Positions 61,285 through 64,000 of a DNA stretch of 64,000 bases are shown in pieces; positions within the stretch are counted from its first letter, which is position 1; every line of letters starts with the position of its first letter. The position numbers were made by a program, and so were the translations under genes. The notes under the pieces are model-generated. The model saw only the letters and a program-made list of their open reading frames with translations, ran no database searches and was not told where the DNA came from. This DNA is from Massilia sp. Bi118 (lineage in GTDB: Bacteria > Pseudomonadota > Gammaproteobacteria > Burkholderiales > Burkholderiaceae_D): assembly GCF_918697865.1 (NCBI RefSeq), contig NZ_CAKKMV010000005.1, forward strand, positions 124,001 through 188,000, read 5' to 3'.

Positions 61285-63797
61285 CGACGAGGAACCCACC
61301 GAACCCCGCGCCGCGCCCCGACGGCGAACTGGAAAAGCTGGAAAAGGTCTGGCGCACGCAAAGCGGCTGGCGCTTCTTCTCCTCGGTGAACAACACGAAC
61401 ATCGGCCTGCTGTATATTGGCACCGCGCTCCTGTTCTTCGTGCTGGCCGGGGTGCTCGGGCTGCTGATCCGGACCCAGCTGGCGCTGCCCGACAACAGGC
61501 TGCTGGGCGCGGAAGCCTACAACCAGGTCTTCACCATGCACGGCACGGTGATGATGTTCCTGTTCGCGATTCCGGTGGTCGAGGCGATCGCCGTCTACCT
61601 GCTGCCCAATATGCTGGGCGCGCGAGATCTGCCCTTCCCGCGCCTGTCCGCCTATGCCTACTGGGCCTATGCCTTCGGCGGCCTGGCCTTCTTCTGCACC
61701 CTGTTCGTGGGCCTGGCGCCGGATGGCGGCTGGTTCATGTACCCGCCGCTCACCGGCACCAAATACTCGCCGGGCCTGAACGCCGACTTCTGGCTGCTGG
61801 GTATCGGCTTCATCGAGATCTCGGCGATCGCCGGCGCCATCGAACTGATCGTCGGCATCCTGTTTACAAGGGCGCCCGGCATGACTTTAGGCCGCATGCC
61901 GGTGTACGCCTGGGCCATGCTGGTAGTGGGCCTGATGATCGTGTTCGCCTTCCCGGCCGTGATCGCCGGCACCGCCTTGCTGGAGCTGGAGCGCGCCTTC
62001 GACTGGCCCTTCTTCATCGCCGAACGCGGCGGCGACCCGCTGCTGTGGCAGCACCTGTTCTGGTTCTTCGGCCACCCCGAGGTCTACATCATCTTCCTCC
62101 CCGCGGCCGGCATGGTCTCGACCATGATCCCGACCATCGCCGGCACGGGCCTCGTCGCCCGGCGCGCCATCATCGCGGCGCTGCTCGGCGTGGGGGTGTT
62201 CAGCTTCGGCCTGTGGGCCCACCACATGTTCACCGCCGGCCTGGGCGTGCTGGAGATGAGTTTCGTGTCGGCGGCCAGCATGGCGGTGGCGGTGCCGACC
62301 GCGATCCAGGTGTTCGCCTGGATCGCCACCCTGTGGAAAGGGAAGGTCACCTGGAACGCGCCGACCCTGTTCCTGCTCGGCTTCATGTTCATCTTCGTGC
62401 TGGGCGGGCTGACCGGCGTGATGGTCGCGGTGATCCCCTTCGACTGGCAGGTGCACGACACCTATTTCATCGTCGCCCACTTCCACTACGTCCTGATCGG
62501 CGGGATGGTGTTCCCGGTGTTCGCCGCCCTGTATTACTGGCTGCCGCTGGTGAACGGGAATCGCTTGTCGGAGGCGCTCGCGCGCTGGGTGTTCGGGCTG
62601 ATGTTCGTGGGCTTCAATGTCGCCTTCTTCCCCATGCACATCACGGGCCTGCTGGGCATGCCGCGCCGGGTCTACACCTATGCGCCGGAGATGGGCTGGA
62701 CCGGACTGAACCTGCTGTCGACGGCGGGCGCCTTCCTGTTCGCGGCTGGCGTGGCGCTGTTCGCCGTCGACGCCTTCCGCACCTTGCGCCGGTCCGAGCG
62801 CGCCGTCGGCAACCCGTGGAACGCGTCGACGCTGGAATGGCTGCCCTCCGAGGATTACGGCAACCGCAGCATCCCGCGCGTGACATCGAGCAATCCGCTG
62901 TGGGACGAACCGGAACTGGCGCGCGAAGTGGAGGAGGGCAGGCACTACCTGCCGCACACCGCCACCGGGCGCCGCGAGACCATCGCCACCAGCGCGGTCG
63001 CGGCCGAACCGCGCTACCTGCTGGTGCTGCCCGGCGACAGCTGGCTGCCGCTGCTGGGCGCCTTCGGCACCTCGGCCTTCTTCCTGCTGCTGACCGTGAA
63101 GCTCTACTTCCTGGCCTGGATCGCCGGCGCGGTGGCGGTGGGCGCGGTGCTGGGCTGGATGTGGGAGTCGGACCGCGCGCCGCCCGCGATCGAGCAGGTG
63201 GAGGCGGCCGAGGGCGAGCCGCTGCCGGTCGGCGCCACCGGCAAGGCATCGCATTCCTGGTGGGCCACCGTCATCATGCTGGTAGTCGACGCCAGCATCT
63301 TCGCTTCCTTCGCCTTCGCCTATGTGCACGTGTCGATGCGGCTGCAGGTGTGCCCGCCGCCGGGCGCGGCGCTGCCGCCCCTGGCGCAGGCGCTGTGGTC
63401 CTGCGGCCTGCTGGCGCTGGGCTCCCTGCTGGTGTGGCTGGCGCGGCGCAGTCTCGATAAACAAGGCAATGCGCGGCGCCTTCCCTGGCTGGTGCTGCTG
63501 GCGCTGGCCTGCGCGCTGGGCTCCTTCGTGCTCGACCTGCAGGGCTGGCGCGGCGGCCTTCATCCATCCTTCAGCGCCTGGGCCGCGGCGATCGCGGCGC
63601 TGGCCAGCTACCAGGGCCTGCACATCGTCCTGCTGCTGGTGCTGGCGCCCTACCTGGCGCTGCGCGCCTGGCGCGGCCACCTGGGTCCGCGCAGCCGCGC
63701 CACGCTCGACAACATCGCGCTGGTCTGGCATTACACGACGCTGCAGGGCATCGCGGCGGTGGCGGTGGTGCGGCTGATGCCGCTGCTGATGGAGTGA
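61281..63797 (+). CDS. Cytochrome c oxidase subunit I-III fusion
   Basis: The 838-residue membrane protein starts at ATG 61281. The N-terminal part is subunit I with haem a ligand HGTVMMF (near 87), GHPEVYIIFLP (near 263, the A1-type glutamate of the D channel), CuB ligands in HHMFTAG (near 313) and haem a/a3 histidines in AHFHYVL (near 400). After a linker with two extra helices (about 575-625), the C-terminal 190 residues resemble subunit III (SHSWWATVIMLVVDASIF). Fused I-III subunits occur in Thermus-type caa3 oxidases. It pumps protons while reducing oxygen. Confidence 0.93.
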   Translation: MTTRNPPNPAPRPDGELEKLEKVWRTQSGWRFFSSVNNTNIGLLYIGTALLFFVLAGVLGLLIRTQLALPDNRLLGAEAYNQVFTMHGTVMMFLFAIPVVEAIAVYLLPNMLGARDLPFPRLSAYAYWAYAFGGLAFFCTLFVGLAPDGGWFMYPPLTGTKYSPGLNADFWLLGIGFIEISAIAGAIELIVGILFTRAPGMTLGRMPVYAWAMLVVGLMIVFAFPAVIAGTALLELERAFDWPFFIAERGGDPLLWQHLFWFFGHPEVYIIFLPAAGMVSTMIPTIAGTGLVARRAIIAALLGVGVFSFGLWAHHMFTAGLGVLEMSFVSAASMAVAVPTAIQVFAWIATLWKGKVTWNAPTLFLLGFMFIFVLGGLTGVMVAVIPFDWQVHDTYFIVAHFHYVLIGGMVFPVFAALYYWLPLVNGNRLSEALARWVFGLMFVGFNVAFFPMHITGLLGMPRRVYTYAPEMGWTGLNLLSTAGAFLFAAGVALFAVDAFRTLRRSERAVGNPWNASTLEWLPSEDYGNRSIPRVTSSNPLWDEPELAREVEEGRHYLPHTATGRRETIATSAVAAEPRYLLVLPGDSWLPLLGAFGTSAFFLLLTVKLYFLAWIAGAVAVGAVLGWMWESDRAPPAIEQVEAAEGEPLPVGATGKASHSWWATVIMLVVDASIFASFAFAYVHVSMRLQVCPPPGAALPPLAQALWSCGLLALGSLLVWLARRSLDKQGNARRLPWLVLLALACALGSFVLDLQGWRGGLHPSFSAWAAAIAALASYQGLHIVLLLVLAPYLALRAWRGHLGPRSRATLDNIALVWHYTTLQGIAAVAVVRLMPLLME

Positions 63798-63799
63798 AC

Positions 63800-64000
63800 A
63801 TGGCCACCTACGCACGCAGGGAAGGCTTCTGGCGCCGCGCACTGGGCGTGACGCTGCCGCTGCTGGTCTGGATCGTCCACTTCGCCTTCAGCTACGGGCT
63901 GGCGGCGGCGCAATGCTCGCCGGGCGGCCTGCGCGCGGGCGGGCCGGACCGGTTGCTGCTGGGTGGGGTGACGGTGGCGGCATTTGTCATCTGCGCCTGG
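63800..64000 (+). CDS. Membrane protein of the oxidase operon (partial, cut by window end)
   Basis: ATG 63800 opens 67 codons without a stop before the window ends. The visible protein has two hydrophobic segments (VTLPLLVWIVHFAFSYGLAA and LLLGGVTVAAFVICAW). It starts two bases after the subunit I-III stop and should belong to the oxidase operon, perhaps as an assembly or small subunit protein. Not further identifiable here. Confidence 0.6.
   Translation, partial: MATYARREGFWRRALGVTLPLLVWIVHFAFSYGLAAAQCSPGGLRAGGPDRLLLGGVTVAAFVICAW

Noticed and set aside
61887..63842. 651-codon minus-strand frame opposite the oxidase subunit I-III gene
   Set aside because: His/Gln/Arg-rich antisense translation with no domain.

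Overview
The window is GC-rich, densely coded bacterial chromosome that looks like a beta-proteobacterium of the order Burkholderiales, most likely an Oxalobacteraceae/Massilia-type genome. The reasons are the gene order DUF971 - ubiE - Tim44-like - ubiJ - ubiB, the FmdB - DUF502 - aspS - nudB block, the ~1,336-residue DUF3683-type FAD/Fe-S protein, and four copies of a paired CCCGCG..CGCGGG repeat typical of this group. No rRNA, tRNA, CRISPR array or insertion sequence was seen. The only clearly foreign-looking DNA is the AT-rich left edge (1-~2010), which carries the C-terminal part of a type ISP-like restriction-modification enzyme.

Layout. 1-2126: restriction-modification remnant or edge of an island. 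2127-8481: MerR regulator divergent from an Old Yellow Enzyme gene with a 19-bp-spacer MerR promoter, then the giant FAD/Fe-S oxidoreductase coupled to a HIT protein. 8604-16101: ubiquinone cluster (DUF971, ubiE, Tim44-like, ubiJ, ubiB, methyltransferase), interrupted by a chemoreceptor gene and a cold-shock gene. 16105-20474: TetR regulator, FmdB, DUF502, aspS, nudB. 20535-26115: secreted ChaN/EreA-like protein, CHASE3-GAF-GGDEF cyclase, EEP phosphohydrolase, clsB, hslR. 26231-33292: TetR regulator and a fatty-acid beta-oxidation set (acyl-CoA dehydrogenase, FadN-type bifunctional enzyme, thiolase, enoyl-CoA hydratase/isomerase). 33311-37305: small secreted protein, a cysteinyl-tRNA synthetase behind a terminator-like leader, TPR-GGDEF protein. 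37372-41895: LysR, MFS transporter, CaiB-type CoA-transferase and HMG-CoA lyase, which read as a pathway for import, CoA activation and cleavage of a 3-hydroxy-3-methylglutarate-like acid. 41899-44379: TonB-dependent receptor. 44799-47830: modABC plus modE behind a ModE operator. 47846-53737: CYTH-CHAD protein, S41 peptidase, Tat-exported phosphoesterase, DUF4142 protein. 53838-57392 (minus strand): RsbQ-like alpha/beta hydrolase with a PAS-histidine kinase-receiver protein, and OsmC with a PaiB-like protein, divergent from a MocR regulator. 58959-64000: a caa3-type terminal oxidase (cytochromes c, subunit II-cytochrome c fusion, subunit I-III fusion), continuing beyond the window.

The most interesting signals are: (i) the RsbQ-like hydrolase/PAS-kinase pair, a candidate small-molecule perception module; (ii) a leader in front of cysS with a 15-codon upstream ORF containing a Cys codon and a strong terminator hairpin just before the start codon; (iii) the LysR/MFS/CoA-transferase/HMG-CoA-lyase pathway with a T-N11-A palindrome; (iv) the molybdate operon with a ModE box over the -10 and a ModC lacking its usual C-terminal domain; (v) the restriction-modification gene at the left edge. 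None of these is proven novel from sequence alone.
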